From positions 3,090,056 to 3,154,055 of the forward strand of contig NC_067304.1 in the NCBI RefSeq assembly GCF_020740795.1: a stretch of 64,000 bases of DNA, read 5' to 3'. Positions 11,505-23,884 of this stretch are shown in pieces (within the stretch, counting starts at the first letter, position 1; each line of letters opens with the position of its first letter). The position numbers and the translations under genes were made by a program. The DNA comes from Apus apus. Taxonomy: Eukaryota > Chordata > Aves > Apodiformes > Apodidae. The notes beneath the pieces are model-generated. The model had not been told where the DNA came from and did not search any database. It saw nothing but the letters and a program-made list of their open reading frames with translations.

Positions 11505-14500
11505 CCCTTTGTTCCACCAAAACCCAGGGGCAGGTGCCAAGGAGCCTCCCGTGCCGGGTTGTTCTGCAGCCCGACCCGAGCATCTCAGCCCCCTGTGTCC
11601 CACACGAAGCCTTGGCTGGGAGCAACAACTTCATTCCCAGCCTCCTCCCTCCCTCTCTGCTGCTCTGCCTTGACACACTCCCTCAGTTCCCCTTTCCAGC
11701 TTGCAGCTCAGCCCCTGGGAACATTCTCCTGGCAGTGAGCAAGAGCCTCTCGTTAATTAGCCTCCCGTTACTCCCGAGCATCCCCTGCAATAACACACAG
11801 CTCCTGCCTTTTAACTACCTACAAGTAATCACTCAGGCTCCAATAAAAAGGGAAGGAATGAGCCCCTGGTCGTGTTGTTGGCAATAATTTCCTGGCTGTT
11901 AACCTGCTCCTGTGCTCCTCATCTTTCCCTCCCAAAATCCAGATGTGGTGGGGAAGGATGGGAGCTGCTTTTAAGGACAGGATGGGAGCTGCTTTTAAGG
12001 ACAGGATGGGTGCATCCAGGTGGGGCTGTGAAGAGAGACATCCCCTGGCTGGGCATTTAGCTACATGTTTTTTATGGGGAAAAAAAAAAGAAAAGAAAGA
12101 AAGATGGAAATCATGGGTACCAGGGATTGGGTTTTTTTTTGCTTTCGTCCTAGAAATCCTGTATTGGAATTGGAAAAGCAGTCACTAAACATCTTACAGC
12201 ACAAGGAAAAATACAGTCCTGTCTGAGGTGTCAGCCTAGCTGGGCTGTTCCCAAGGAACTGGCTGTTTTCTTCTCCTCTTGCCTGTAAATCCCCAACATG
12301 CTCAAAGCCTCTCTCCTGATAGGGAGCCTAATGCCTGAGCCCTGAATAAACCTGCTGAAGCTCTGTGGCTTAGCATGCCAAATGTAATGTTCTTAGCCAG
12401 CCTCATCGTGGCAAATCTCCATATTTCTCAGGGATAAACACTCACCTCTCCTCCCTCTGTCTCCTGCTTTATGGCTGGTTTTCCTCCACGGGTGCAGCCT
12501 TGGGCTGGAGTTGCTGGGGGGATGCTGAGGCCACGGAAAGGGTGGCTTTGTTTTGCTCTCTTTGCACAGCCCGTGTGGTTTGTGAACAGCCCTGTCTTTC
12601 ATGGGAGAGGGTTTTGCAAAGCAAGGAGCTGGGGAAAAAAAATTACCCTGGAGCACCTCAGAGCTAGGGATGGTGGGGACAGGAGGATGCTGGTGATGCC
12701 AGCAGCAAGTGGTGGCTGCTGAGGTGGCTGCACCACCAGTGCCAAGAGGTGGGATCTCCAGGGCATTGCAGCCATCCATGGTGGTGGGACAGGCTGTCCT
12801 GGGTGGGCTGCATCTCCTCTGAGCTTCATCCCGAGGGTTTGGGGTCACTTAAGCTGGCTCAGGCAGGAGTTGCTCAGTTTTATGTGAGTTTACCCGCATT
12901 GGGCTGCTCCTTTTTTGAATTCCAGGTGCAAACGGAGCTGAAATCCCTCCCCTGGCCCTCACTGCTGCCTCCCCTGAGCTGCCACTGGTGCAGAAAAACC
13001 AAACAGGACTGGAAAACCATCCGTGCCAGAGAGAAGGCTGCATCAGAGCATGGCCAAACTAAGCGAGCTCCCAGTCTTGTAAACATCTGGAGTTGTGCTG
13101 TAACCAAGGTGTGTTGGGGCAGGGTGTGTTTGGGGCTGTTTCAGGAATCTGGGAAGGTCCCTGAGAGCTGCTGGGCTGGCGTGGCACTGCCAGGAGCCAG
13201 CAGTGTGCCAGCCCTTCCCTCCCCTCCAGGCTGGCCATGCTCACAGCTCTCCAGCCCCATCTCAGAGCAGAGGGTGGGTAGACAAGGGGAAAAAGTGATG
13301 GTGGAAGGGGAGAGGTTGGGGAGCTGATGGGAGGAGGAGAGAGGCAGGCAGGGAATGTTCCTAAAGCACAAGGGGGGGGGGATGAGGAAGTAGATCACTG
13401 GAATTGGTGAGGGACAGGCCATAAAGCAAAAATAAAAAGGTGTTATAATTTATGATGCACAGTAAAAATATCCTGGGAACTGGGTTATGAAGAAGAATTC
13501 ATTCTCTCACCAACTCTGCCTGTCTTTAAAGATGATAAATGACATTATGGTTCTTCCTTATATCTGAGGGCTGGAAAATTCACTCCACTTTGGAGCTCTG
13601 TCCATGTCCCCTCTGTGTTCCTCCTGCTCCCCAGGTGACTCAGGCTGCTGAGCCCTGACCTGGGCCAGTCACTCGGTGGGGAAGGTGCAGGTCCCCCAGA
13701 CCCACCACTCTTGGGGTGCTGCAGCAGAGCAGGCACACACGGTGCGCTGAGTTGTGTGTGGCCTCAGCATTGCCTGTGTGTGTGTCACAGCCAGGACTTC
13801 TGCCAGCACTTTTGGGGGGGCCGTTTTTCCCCCTCTCATCCCCATCTTAAGTGTCTCCTGCCCATCTTGAGTGGCTGCTGTTGCCCTTTGCATGGTGCAG
13901 ATGGTGCCCAAGTGCCTCCAGATGCCAGGGCAGAGCGATCAGAGGAAGCCCTGGATCTCCATCCCGTGCGGGGCGCATCTTGGGGCTGAGTGAGTGCAAT
14001 TCCTTTGTCAGGTAGACCCGTGAGGCCTTTGAACCCAGACCCTGATCCAAAAAGGAGGACGAGGATGGCAGTCAGTGCTGGAGCTGCTCAGCACCGTGCT
14101 GGATCTCACCCCTCGTGCTGGTTCCCTCTGCAGCAGGAGGAGTTGGCCTCCACCCAGCCAGCGCAGCGATGTATAAACATGGATTAGTTGTTCACAAGGT
14201 GGATTTAAAGAGTTAGGAGAGAAGAACGAAGCCAAAACTTTCCTTCAACCAGCACAGGCAGCCTTGGCATCTCTTCCCTCCCCTCAGCACAAAGCCAGCC
14301 TGCTGGGTTTCAGCTTTGATAAGAGCCCTCGATGCCTCCCGTGCCTCCAGGCACTGAATAAAAGGCTTTAATTACCCACTGCCGGCGGTGGCAGCTGCTG
14401 ACAGGGGGGAGGTGCCTTCTGCCCACACCTTGGGAAGGAAAAACTTCCTACAAAAGGACCCGTTGCCTGGTTCATGTGCAGAAGTGGCCACTCCTCGACT

Positions 14501-15090
14501 GGCTGCTTCTCTGGAGCCAACGGGCAGAGCCCCTGCTTGGCCCTTGCACCTCCAGGATGTGTTTTCCAGGGAGGTGGTTTCCCTCTGCTCTCTCTCTTCC
14601 ATCTCTGGAGCATTTTCTGGGACCTCCTAAAGGACGTGGCAGTTTGTGTGAGCTCCTGGCATGGCTGGGGCCACAGGGTCTTTATACACACTGAGTGGTT
14701 GGGGCTGGAAGGGTCCACAGCCCTGCCAGAGCAGGATCAAGGAGGTGACGGTGGGGTTTCAAGGCACTGTCCTACAAAGCTGTGCTGAATCCACCAGTAC
14801 TGCTGCCTTCTGCACTGGGATGGACCTGGGAGCTCTCCCCTGGTGCTGTCTGCCCCAGCACAATGCTACTTGTGGCCTGGCCATGCAGCAGTGGGTGCTG
14901 GTGGGTGGGCATCCCCAGGGAGGGGTTTTCAGCAGGGCAAAGGGGATGGGATGGAGCTGCACCCTGCGACTGTGACACCCTGAGCTCTCTTGCTGTTCCC
15001 AAGAAGGAGAGGCCAGGTCTCTTGTGCCTGGCAGTGCAAACACTCGGGGCTTTCACCAAGAATTCATCTTGGGAAGGAGATGAGGAGTCT
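11505..15090. other. Intergenic, no gene seen
   Basis: It contains the 24-bp tandem repeat and a TTAATTAG-bearing AT-rich island at 11,745-11,900. The longest reading frames (for example 12,749-13,327) are unrecognised and have the composition of chance frames in GC-rich DNA. Confidence 0.55.
11956..12011 (+). repeat. 24-bp tandem repeat, about 2.3 copies
   Basis: The unit GGATGGGAGCTGCTTTTAAG plus GACA occurs twice in succession, with a partial third copy beginning GGATGGG. Confidence 0.85.
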
Positions 15091-15099
15091 GGTTTTCAT

Positions 15100-16400
15100 C
15101 ACTCCAGCAGAGCACCACGAAGGCCGGGAGCTGCCAGCCGCCTGATCCCCCAGCTCGGGCTGGATGTGAGGCCGAACTCCGCTGGCACCTGGAAACTCCC
15201 AGCCTTTCCCAAGCCCCCCAGCACTGCAGCCAGCGGCTCCTCTGCCGCCGGGAATCCCTCCCGCTGCTCCAGCCCCGCTCCTGCCGCTTCCAGCAGCAAA
15301 TCCTGGTGGGGACCAGCAAACCCCCTCTGCTGCCTCGGGAGCTGCTGGATCCCCTTCCTCTGCTCGTGCAAAACCTATTAAGCCTAGAAGAGCCTGGAGG
15401 ATTCCCCAGATGAGCCACTAACCGGGTCCTGGTACCAGGTGTTCCTTCCGAACGGGCTCTGAAGCCTCGTGCAGCGCTCGGTGTCCATCCCGCCCCCCCC
15501 CCCAGCAGCCCCGCGGTCCCAGCGGGATGCGAAGCTGCTTCTGCCGCTGGAAACACCCCATCCCGGCGGGAGGTGTGTGCTCCTGCCCGGCCCAGCCAGC
15601 TTCCTTCAGCTCCTTAGGGAGTATTTGACCCCTCCTGGCTCTCACCCGTTTTCTCTTGGGGTGTTTCCTTCTGCCCCCCCTCCCTTCTCGCTCCGCTTCA
15701 GTGACAACGCTGCGTCCCTTTGGGTTTTGCTCTTCTGCTCTGCCCGTTCCTGGGTCTCGGAATTCGATGCTGGCCAGCCTGGCGTGCCGGGGGGGGGGGG
15801 CAGAAAAAGGGGCTGTGTCACCCCCCGGGCCCTGATGGCCCTGATGGAGACGCCCTCCTCTTTGGCATTTGAAAGCAGGAGGGTCCCGGTGCTGCATCCC
15901 CTGCATCCCACACCAGGCGCCTTCACCCACCTTGGGGCTGCTGGTGCCAGGCAGGAGGGAGCTCAGCCCCACCGAGGGAGCAGCCTGAAAGCACCATCGG
16001 TGTTTTCTGCGTTTGATCAGAGAATCTGCTCCTTTTCTCTGCAGTTGTCCTCTAAAGAAGTCTTCATTTCCACGCCAGCAATCGATGTGACAGCAGGAAT
16101 GCCCCTCCTGCTGCCCGGCTCTGCCTTCCCTGCCCCGAGGTTTGCTCGTGCCTTTGTCCATCTGGTGGTGCCGAGGACGCTGTTGGGGACAGGCAGGGAC
16201 ACTGCGAGCTCAGCTGCCCATCCAACACTCACCATCTTCTCGGCCCTTCCCCTGGGACACCGAGCAGAAGGGACCGAGGTCACGCCTGGTGATTCCCAAA
16301 GTATCCACGCCCGGGGGGAAAGATTTAGGAGCAGCGAGTGAGAAGCAACAAGCTCTTCTGTAAACGGGCTGTGGCCGCTTTTCTGCAGGGAACAATGGAG
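15100..16400. other. CpG-enriched stretch of unknown role
   Basis: CpG is visibly more frequent than in the flanks (for example CCCCGCGGTCCCAGCGGGAT, CTCCCGCTGCTCCAGCCCCG). A 290-codon plus-strand frame (15,469-16,341) crosses it, but its product resembles no family I know and is Pro/Ser/Ala-rich as expected by chance. It could be a promoter of a transcript not otherwise seen. Confidence 0.4.
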
Positions 16401-16749
16401 AGTTTTCTGGGGTTTTATGAACTTGAATTTTAACCGGAGGAAGGGGGGGAGCAAAAAGACACCGAGGGTGTTCGGCAGCCCAGGGCACACCCCTCCCTCC
16501 CTCCCCCCAGCTTCTCGGAGATTTGAGCTCTTGATTTCATTTTGCTGCCACCAATAAAAGACACGTTGAGGGGGAATTGTGGGGTGGTGGAAGGGAGGGA
16601 AGAGAACCAACACGAGCTGGGAACCGGTGCCAAAGTGGAGGGCAGGGACCAGTCCCATGGGTAAGGGCTAAAGAGGGAGGGAGCAATAACCAGGGGTGGT
16701 GGGTATTTGGCCAGATAAATGGTGCACAGAAAACAGGCTTCTTGCAAAC

Positions 16750-16885
16750 TTCCTGGGGATAAAAATGATTTAGAGGGATGCCGTCAAGATAAAAATCATA
16801 TCTGTTCATGAACAACTCCTTACAAGTGTTATTAATAGTGCCCGAGATTCTGGGAGGGACTTTAAAATATTGCGTTTGCTTTTCG
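16750..16885. promoter_or_regulatory. Candidate conserved non-coding element
   Basis: This is an AT-rich island (GATAAAAATCATATCTG, GTGTTATTAATAGTGCCCG, TTTAAAATATTGCG) immediately beside the CpG-enriched stretch, with CpGs retained. No frame or repeat explains it. Confidence 0.35.
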
Positions 16886-19146
16886 CTGCCGCCGCTGCCC
16901 GGGTCCCTCCTGCTGCAGGGCCTGGGCAGGAGGGAGGCAGGTGTTGGAGGGGAGGTGAGAGGACAGGGCCACACGAGCCCTGGCTGCCCTGATTTCAGCC
17001 CCTCAGCCTCCTTGGGTACCTGTTTCTGGGGTGCAGCAGCATTTCTCCAGCCCGTGCTCCAGCTGGGAGCAGCTCCTGCACCCCGAGCTGCCCTGGCTTG
17101 GTGAATGTTGAGGGCTGGGTGGAAGCAGTGGGTGCTTTGCTGGGTTGATCCTGGTGCTGCATGACCCTTGCACCCAGTTTCTCCCTGCTGCACCCCAGGG
17201 CTGGCGCGAGACAGCAGAGAAAGCTTCCCAGTGCTGGTGCCTTCCCTGCATCCCTTGGGAAGTTGTGCTTTGACTGCTGGATGAAAGGCTTCCCTGGCAT
17301 CACAGACCTCCTCCCTGCGTGTTTAATTACAGGCTGTGATCCACTCATCTCCTCGTCTTCTCTTTGCTAACATCAAGGCACCACTCACCCGGGTCCCCAG
17401 GCCCTGCTCCAGGGCAGGATCTGGCCCTCCATGGCTGTGGGTCCTCCCTGCAGGGATGGGGAGCAGGGCAGGGGGGAGTGGAGCTGCCCCTGCACCCTTT
17501 GGAGATGTGGAGCTCACACAGGGGTGGGCAAGGGGGTGGGCTGATGCCCCCCGTGCTCCTAAGAGGCAGAGGAAGGGCTCTGTGCTGCCTCTCAGAGCAG
17601 TTTCCATGAAACTCGCCAATAGGGAAAACCAGGTTGTCCCCAGTTTCTTCTTCCTCCCCAGCCTGCTGGCAGGGATGGCCAACTCCACCATCCCATTTGC
17701 AGCTCCAGACTGGGACACTGCTCCTTCTTGGGGCTGGGGGGGAGCATGGGGCTGGGGGCTGAAGGAATGTGCTGAGGTTCAGCTTTGCTCAACACTCCTG
17801 CTCCCAACACTTCTGTTCCCAACACTCCTGCTCCCAACACTCCTGCCTCCTCCCAAAGCCCCCAGACTTCCCAGCTGCCTCCCTCTCTGCTGCTCAACTC
17901 CCTGCAAAGCTCAGCCCAAATCTCTCCATCTCAGACACTCATTGTTCCTCTCTGTGCACCCGGGGGACAGATGATACCTTGCACCTGAGAAAACTGTGAC
18001 CATGTTTCCCCTCTAGCTTCTTTGAACCTCTCAGCCCAACTGCTCAGACCTGTCCCTGCCTGCAGGTCTCACTTTGCAGCCCCCCTACCCCTTTTTTTTT
18101 GTTTGTTTCTCTCCCTGGGCTCATTCCCAGCACTTGACATCTTTCAGCTGTGTGAAAATTCTTTTTTTTTGCTGTCTGATCTTCCCATACTCTGGGAAAA
18201 AGGGGGATCACTGCTGTATTTTAAGGCAACTGGTTTGAAAGCTGTGAAAGCAGAACTGAGAATGTAATGGCATGTTAAATATACAGCTGATTGTTGGGTC
18301 CAATTCTGATTTCAAAGCAAACACGGGCTTGGGAATTAAGGATTAAGGTGAGTTTCACTACAAGGTCAATAAAAATTAACCCATGGTGATATAAACATAT
18401 CTGTGTATTAAAAGCAGGCATGAGCTTTTTTGAAATACACTCAGAGAAGTGAGAGTTTGGGGTTATTTTTAATAAAAGCTTCATAAACATGGCAAAATTT
18501 CAAGGACTTAGGAACAATAAAAATATCCCCAGCTCCAGTATCTAACTCGGGATGTTTATGAGTGTTTAGTGCTCCTTGCATCAAATGAAAGAACAGCCAC
18601 AAATTAAGGTGGTTGGTTTTTTGCTGCCTCTTGTCCCTGATCTCTGCAGGTGACTCTAAACCTTGTGAGGAAGCAGTGAGGGGACAACGGGACATCCCTG
18701 GGGATGATGCCTGGCCAGAGGAGGCCCAAGCTGGGAAATGGAGTGGAATGGAGTCATTGCAGGAATTAATTAGGCAGGGCTGTCCCTTGGGTGGAAGTCC
18801 CTGGGTGTAGGTACAATCAAGCCTCACCCCCAAGGATGTTCTCGTGGGGTCTGTTTATTCTCCAGGGTGTTTGGGGCAAGGGTTGGTGCTGTGCAGCCAG
18901 CCCTGGGCTGTCCCACAAACAAGGGAAATAATAAACTTTGGGTAACCCAGCTTTTTCCCCAGCTCTGTCTGCACTTGGTGTAGGTGGCACTTCTGAAACC
19001 TGCTTCTGGTTTGGGTGCTGGAGCGGGGGCTGAGGATGATGAAGCTCAGCCCCAGCTCCCTGGCCAGGAGGGCTCAAGGCTCCAGGGTCTTGCCTGGCTG
19101 GAGGGTCCTTCTGCTGCTCAGCTCAGTCCAGGAAAACATCCTTGAA
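16886..19146. other. Intergenic, no gene seen
   Basis: GC-rich sequence with the 15-bp tandem near 17,790. An AT-rich island at 18,225-18,550 contains AAAATTAACCC, GGTGATATAAACATATC and several AATAAAA words, and may be conserved. Confidence 0.5.
17789..17850 (+). repeat. 15-bp tandem repeat, about 4 copies
   Basis: The unit CAACACTCCTGCTCC is repeated four times with one or two substitutions per unit. Confidence 0.85.
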
Positions 19147-19487
19147 ATGGGGAGGGAGGGAAAGAAGGAAGGAAGGAGTGAGGGAGGGAGAGAAGGGAGG
19201 AAGGGAGGAAGGGAGGAAGGGAGGAAGGGAGGAAGGAAGGAAGGAAGGAAGGAAGGAAGGAAGGAAGGAAGGAAGGAAGGAAGGAAGGAAGGAAGGAAGG
19301 AAGGAAGGAAGGAAGGAAGGAAGGAAGGAAGGAAGGAAGGAAGGAAGGAAGGAAGGAAGGGAAAGGGAGAAGGAGGGAGGGAAGGAAGGAAGGAAGGAGA
19401 GAAGAAGGGAAGGAAGGAGAGAGGGAGGGAAGGAAGGGTGGGAGGGAAGGGAGGAGGGAGAGAAGGAGGGAAGGGAGGAAGGAGCAA
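19147..19487 (+). repeat. GGAA tetranucleotide microsatellite, about 340 bp
   Basis: This is a purine-only stretch on the plus strand with an uninterrupted GGAA core of roughly 130 bases (19229-19360), flanked by imperfect GGGA/GGAA units. Long open frames across it in all phases (KEGR or FLPS repeats) are artefacts of the repeat. Confidence 0.97.
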
Positions 19488-19494
19488 ATGAGAA

Positions 19495-20130
19495 AGAAAA
19501 GCTCCTGCTTCAGGGAACAGTCTCCTCTGCTTGTTACCAAACTTCTCGCAGACGTGAAACAACGAAGAAGCGAAAAGCCGAGATAATTAAGGACGTAATT
19601 GTACACACACAACTGCTTAATTAAGCTTTTCCTCTTGAAAGCTGGCAGAATCTGCTTACAAGGTGTGAGCGGGAGGGGAGGTTCCCATCTGCTGGGCCAT
19701 CTGCACGGCGGGCGGGCCAGCCGGGCCAGCCCCGGGGGCGGCTGCTCCGGCACCGGGAAAAAAGAGCATCACGGCCCCAAACCCGGCGTGTCCCGGGGTT
19801 GCCCCTCGGTCCCCTGCCTGGGGTGGCACTGCCAGGTCGCCATCTCCTTTTTCCTGCTGCAAAACACAGAGACCTCCCAGCTTCGAGCTCCTCGTCAAGC
19901 TCCCCCTCCTGCAGCATCCTCCGTGGGACGGGGGGATGAGGACGGACAGACAGACAGGGAAGATTAATCAGTGAAAGGAAAAGGGAGAGGGACACCCGAG
20001 CCAAGCTCCTTCTTTCTGAGCTTCAAATTAGAGTGGCAATGCTGTTAGGAACACGATCCTGAGTTTATGAACAGGTTATTTATATTGATTTATCCCTGCA
20101 GCCTTTAAGGCTTCTTGAAAATAATGAGGG
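19495..20130. other. AT-rich and CpG-rich segments beside the microsatellite
   Basis: From 19,495 to 19,650 the sequence is AT-rich yet keeps CpGs (AACTTCTCGCAGACGTG, CCGAGATAATTAAGGACG, CTTAATTAAGC), suggesting constraint. From 19,680 to 19,960 it is CpG-rich. A second AT-rich island is at 20,015-20,130. No gene is recognised. Confidence 0.4.
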
Positions 20131-20387
20131 TTGACGTTGGCAAGGCTAGAGCTAAATGCTGCTATCATGGAATGGAAGTGGTGTGCCTTGGCTCCCAACA
20201 GCTGCAGATCACACCCTGCCTGCCTCCCAAATGGGACATGGTTGCTGATCCTGGCACCCAGGAGGACCCATGGCCATGGGACAAGGCACCTGGAAACCTG
20301 CACCCACGGCTCCTGCTGCCCCAGCCCTGCTCACCACCTGGGGCTGGTTGTCCAGGGGGCAGCCCCAGCACCTCCATCCTCAAACTG

Positions 20388-20632
20388 GAAGAGGGGAGAT
20401 CTAGGTTGGACATGAGGAGGAAATTCTTTGCTGTGAGGGTGGTGAGACCCTGGCCCAGGTTGCCCAGGGAAGCTGTGGCTGCCCCATCCCTGGCAGTGTT
20501 GAAGGGCAGGTTGGATGGGGCTTGGAGCAGCCTGGGCTGGTGGGAGGTGTCCCTGCCCATGCAGGGGTTTGGAACTAGATGATCTTGAAGGTCCCTTCCA
20601 ACCCAAATCAATCTGTGAGTCTATGATTCCAT
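20388..20632 (+). mobile_element. CR1 LINE 3' fragment
   Basis: It contains ACATGAGGAGGAAATTCTTT, the long near-invariant block from GGCCCAGGTTGCCCAGGG to CCCATGCAGGG, GATGATCTTGAAGGTCCC and the tail GAGTCTATGATTCCATGA. Confidence 0.93.
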
Positions 20633-23600
20633 GATCCCAGCTCCAGGAGAACCTCGTGCCTCGTTCCATCCCACATCCCTGCTGGGATGTGCAGCCCAGC
20701 CCCTCCCCACGAGGCTGCACTGCCCAGGCAGACATCTCCACCAAGTGCTGCTGCTGCTCCTGGGCAATATAGCAGCTTTATTAAATTGATTCCTTAACAT
20801 GCTTGTAACGAGACAGGACACATGTCCCTGGACTCAGAAAGCACATTATGGCCTTGCCTGGGGCAGGATCCTCAGCTCCAGCTCCCGTGCTCACCCTAAT
20901 AGGGCGATATTTGCTGGGGCTGCCGTGGAAGTGGCTCCTCAGGGACAGCCCATCTCCTCCAGCAATGGAGAGGGCTGAGCCTCCTTGGCTGTTTCTCCTC
21001 CTGCAGAGGATGTCCTCCCTCCTTCCAGCTGCTTGGTTTCTTTTGGATAAAACCCCACCAGTTCTCTAGGTCAGGGACACCCCTTCCTTTCACCATCCCT
21101 CTCAGCCACGGGTGCTGTGCTGTAACGATGGGACACCAGCACGTGCTCCCTCCCCATGTTTGGGGTGTCACACCTCACTGTCCACCCTGCCCTGTGCTGA
21201 TGCCAGAGGTGAGAAGCCAGCTTTGGGATCACCAGGATGCCCACAGGAGCAGGCAGCCCCACGAGGAGCAGCACGTGGGGATCACAGACTCCAGCCTGAG
21301 ATTTGCCCGGGGAGGCTGGTGGGATCAGGGAAGCAATTCATGAGCTGCCCGGAGAGGCAAGGAAAAATAATCCAGGTTGTGGCTGCAGCAGGGATAGCCT
21401 GGGAGAGGCAGAACAGGCATGATGGGAAAGGGCAAGGCTTGGATCAGGGGAATATGGATCCTGAATGCAAGAACCTTCTGAGCCCCAGGTGGGGTGAGTT
21501 GGGGATTAGCAGCAGGAAGGACACACCCAGGGCTTTGCTTTTGGTAAAGGGCTGGTTGTGCCAGAGGAGAAGAGCTGGGGAAGCTGTGTGGGGGCTTTGG
21601 GGCTTCTGAGAGGTCCCTTTTGAGGCTGGTAAGTTTCTTTGTGCTAATAAGATGCTCTTTTAGGCTGTGTTGAGACCCCCAAAGCTGGGATTTGGTACTT
21701 GCCCTTTCTGCTGAGCCAGGGCTCTTTCTGCAACCTGGAGTTGGGTGTTTTGGTGCAAGCTGAGCTGGGCTGGAGCAGCTGGCTTGAATTCCATGCCCTG
21801 CCCTGGGCCATCCCCACAAGCTGCCAGCAGAGCCATCACTTATCTCACCCAGGTTAGCCCCAGCCCACACATGCCTGCTCTTATCTCCCTGTTTATTGCT
21901 GGAAATGATGGCAGGCAGAAGGGCTGACTCAGCAACGGAGGCTGGAGGAGGTTTTTGCACATCTATCAAAGCATCAAGCCCTGCTCCTCTCTCTGTTTGT
22001 CACTGGCTGTGTTGCCCTGGGGTGGGCTGAGAGCAGGGGGGGTGGATGCCTGAGGGGTTTGTACCTCTCTGTGGCTGCCCCAAGTGGGGCAAAATGTCCT
22101 GCCTGGATCTGCATCAGCCCAGGCTGTGTCTTTGATGTGGGGTGGGATGGACCTGGAGTGATGCTGAGTATGGGAGGCTGGAGAGGGTGAGTGAATGTTG
22201 CAGCTGAGTAGGGAGAAGGGGGGGAAAAATTGTATTTCTGCAAGAAAAGGGGAAAGTCTTGGCCTGTAAAGGGAGGGCTTTGCTGGAGACCCCCTGCACA
22301 GCTTGCTTTTGGGGGTGCTGGTGCCCTGAGACAGCTCAGGCCCTGGTGGGTGGGTTGGGGCTGCCCAGTGCTTTGGGAAAAATGTTCCCTTGTTATCTTG
22401 GAGAAATGTGGCTTGTCCCCAGCCCTGTGGTGCCAGCCCTGTGCTGGCCTCACCCTGGCACCCACCCATGTGTCCCCATCATGGATGTTCCCTCCTCCAG
22501 GGCTGTGGTGGTGGCTGAGTCTCCTGGAGGTTGGGGGGTACCAGGGAGGGGACAGCTTTGTTTGCTCCACTTTTATTTATTGAAGTGGGGTGAGGACCTG
22601 CTAACCAAGTGTTGAAGATGGATTGTGGCTGGCTTGTGTTACGTGGGGCTCACAGGATAGTTAATTACCTCGGGAAGCTTGAATGCAATGAATACTTCAT
22701 AAAGCAAAAGCCAACAGTGAATTATTTATTATCCATTTATCAGGGGCAGCTGTGATAAACCCTGTGGGCCAGGGACTGAGTGTGGGCTCCTCTTCCCACC
22801 CCTGGGCAGACACAGACCTGCTCAGCTTCCCCATCCCTGTGAGACCTGCAGGGGCTGGGACCCCTCAGGGCTCCTCTTGAGGGGGGGGAAGATTTTTGGG
22901 GGAACCTGCTCCCTAAAGCATCACTCCGTTGGTTCCATGATGTGCTGAGCTACTGCAGGGACCTGAACAATTCAGGAGGGGTGGAGCCAATGAAAGAGCA
23001 GGGTGGGACATCTCCCTGCAAGGGGGGAGCAGGGCAGGGCAGCCCAGTGAGATCCTGTTTGTCCCCTCAAGGGACGGGCACTGTCCCCACGGGGACTTGG
23101 GCTCAGCTCGGCTGCTGCTGCGGGGGTACCCGAGGATGCCCCAATCCCCCCTCCAGGGGGGAGAGGAAGGCAGGAGAGGGCAGGCGAGGAGCTCAGGACC
23201 AGCAGCAGAGGCACTTCTAGAAATACACCTGCCTGGCCAACGTGCTGGAGGCACCGGGGAGAACCCAAATCCGTCGGGAACTCGGAATCGTGCTCCAGGA
23301 GGGAAACCTGGGGAGAAGGGGGTGGGGAAACTGGGCTGAGGGGTGAAGGGAAGGGCTGGAGGGGCTGGGAACACCCCCTTGGTGCTTGGGCGGCAGGGAC
23401 CGGGCTTTTTGTGGCCACTGACGGGCTTTGCTGCCACCTGCCTCTGCCGTCCCGGGGCTTCTGCCATCCCTGGGTGGTTGTTACAAGAGCTCGGAGGGAC
23501 TCGGGGCTGTTCCTGGGAGTCCTGAAACCTCCTGACCCGACACTGTGACGGTTTTCGGGGGGGTGGGGTGGGGGGAGCGCTTTGGGGGTCTCTCCATCCC

Positions 23601-23783
23601 TCTGTGTCAGTCGCTGGTGGGGTTTGCACCAGCACCAAGGGTGCTCAGGCCCCTCTGGAGCAGGTGTGAGTGTTTCCCTGGTCTGGGGGAGGATTTCATG
23701 GAGGAGAAAGAGGGGGAGAAAACGAGGAAGAGGGGGGGGAACCATTCCCTTGACACCCCATTTCATCACCTGCTGCCCAAGAG
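20633..23783. other. Intergenic, no gene seen
   Basis: Only unrecognised short frames occur. An AT-rich island at 22,625-22,760 (ATAGTTAATTACCTCGGG, GTGAATTATTTATTATCC) may be a conserved element. A mild CpG rise occurs at about 23,050-23,570. Confidence 0.5.
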
Positions 23784-23884
23784 GATGGAGATGTGGTGCT
23801 GAGGGACGTGGTTTAGTGGTGGTCTCAGCAGTGCTGGGTTCACTGTTGGGCTTGATGATCTTCAAGGTCTTTTCCAACTGAAAT
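23784..23884 (+). mobile_element. CR1 LINE 3' end, short
   Basis: GTGGTGCTGAGGGACGTGGT, GTTGGGCTTGATGATCTTC and AAGGTCTTTTCCAACTG are the last 100 bases of a diverged CR1. Confidence 0.82.

Noticed and set aside
15469-16341. A 290-codon plus-strand frame
   Set aside because: Composition is that of random GC-rich DNA, no domain or splice logic is seen, and overlapping frames on the other strand are nearly as long.
19074-19753. Several 120-210-codon frames encoding KEGR or FLPS repeats
   Set aside because: They are pure translations of the GGAA microsatellite.
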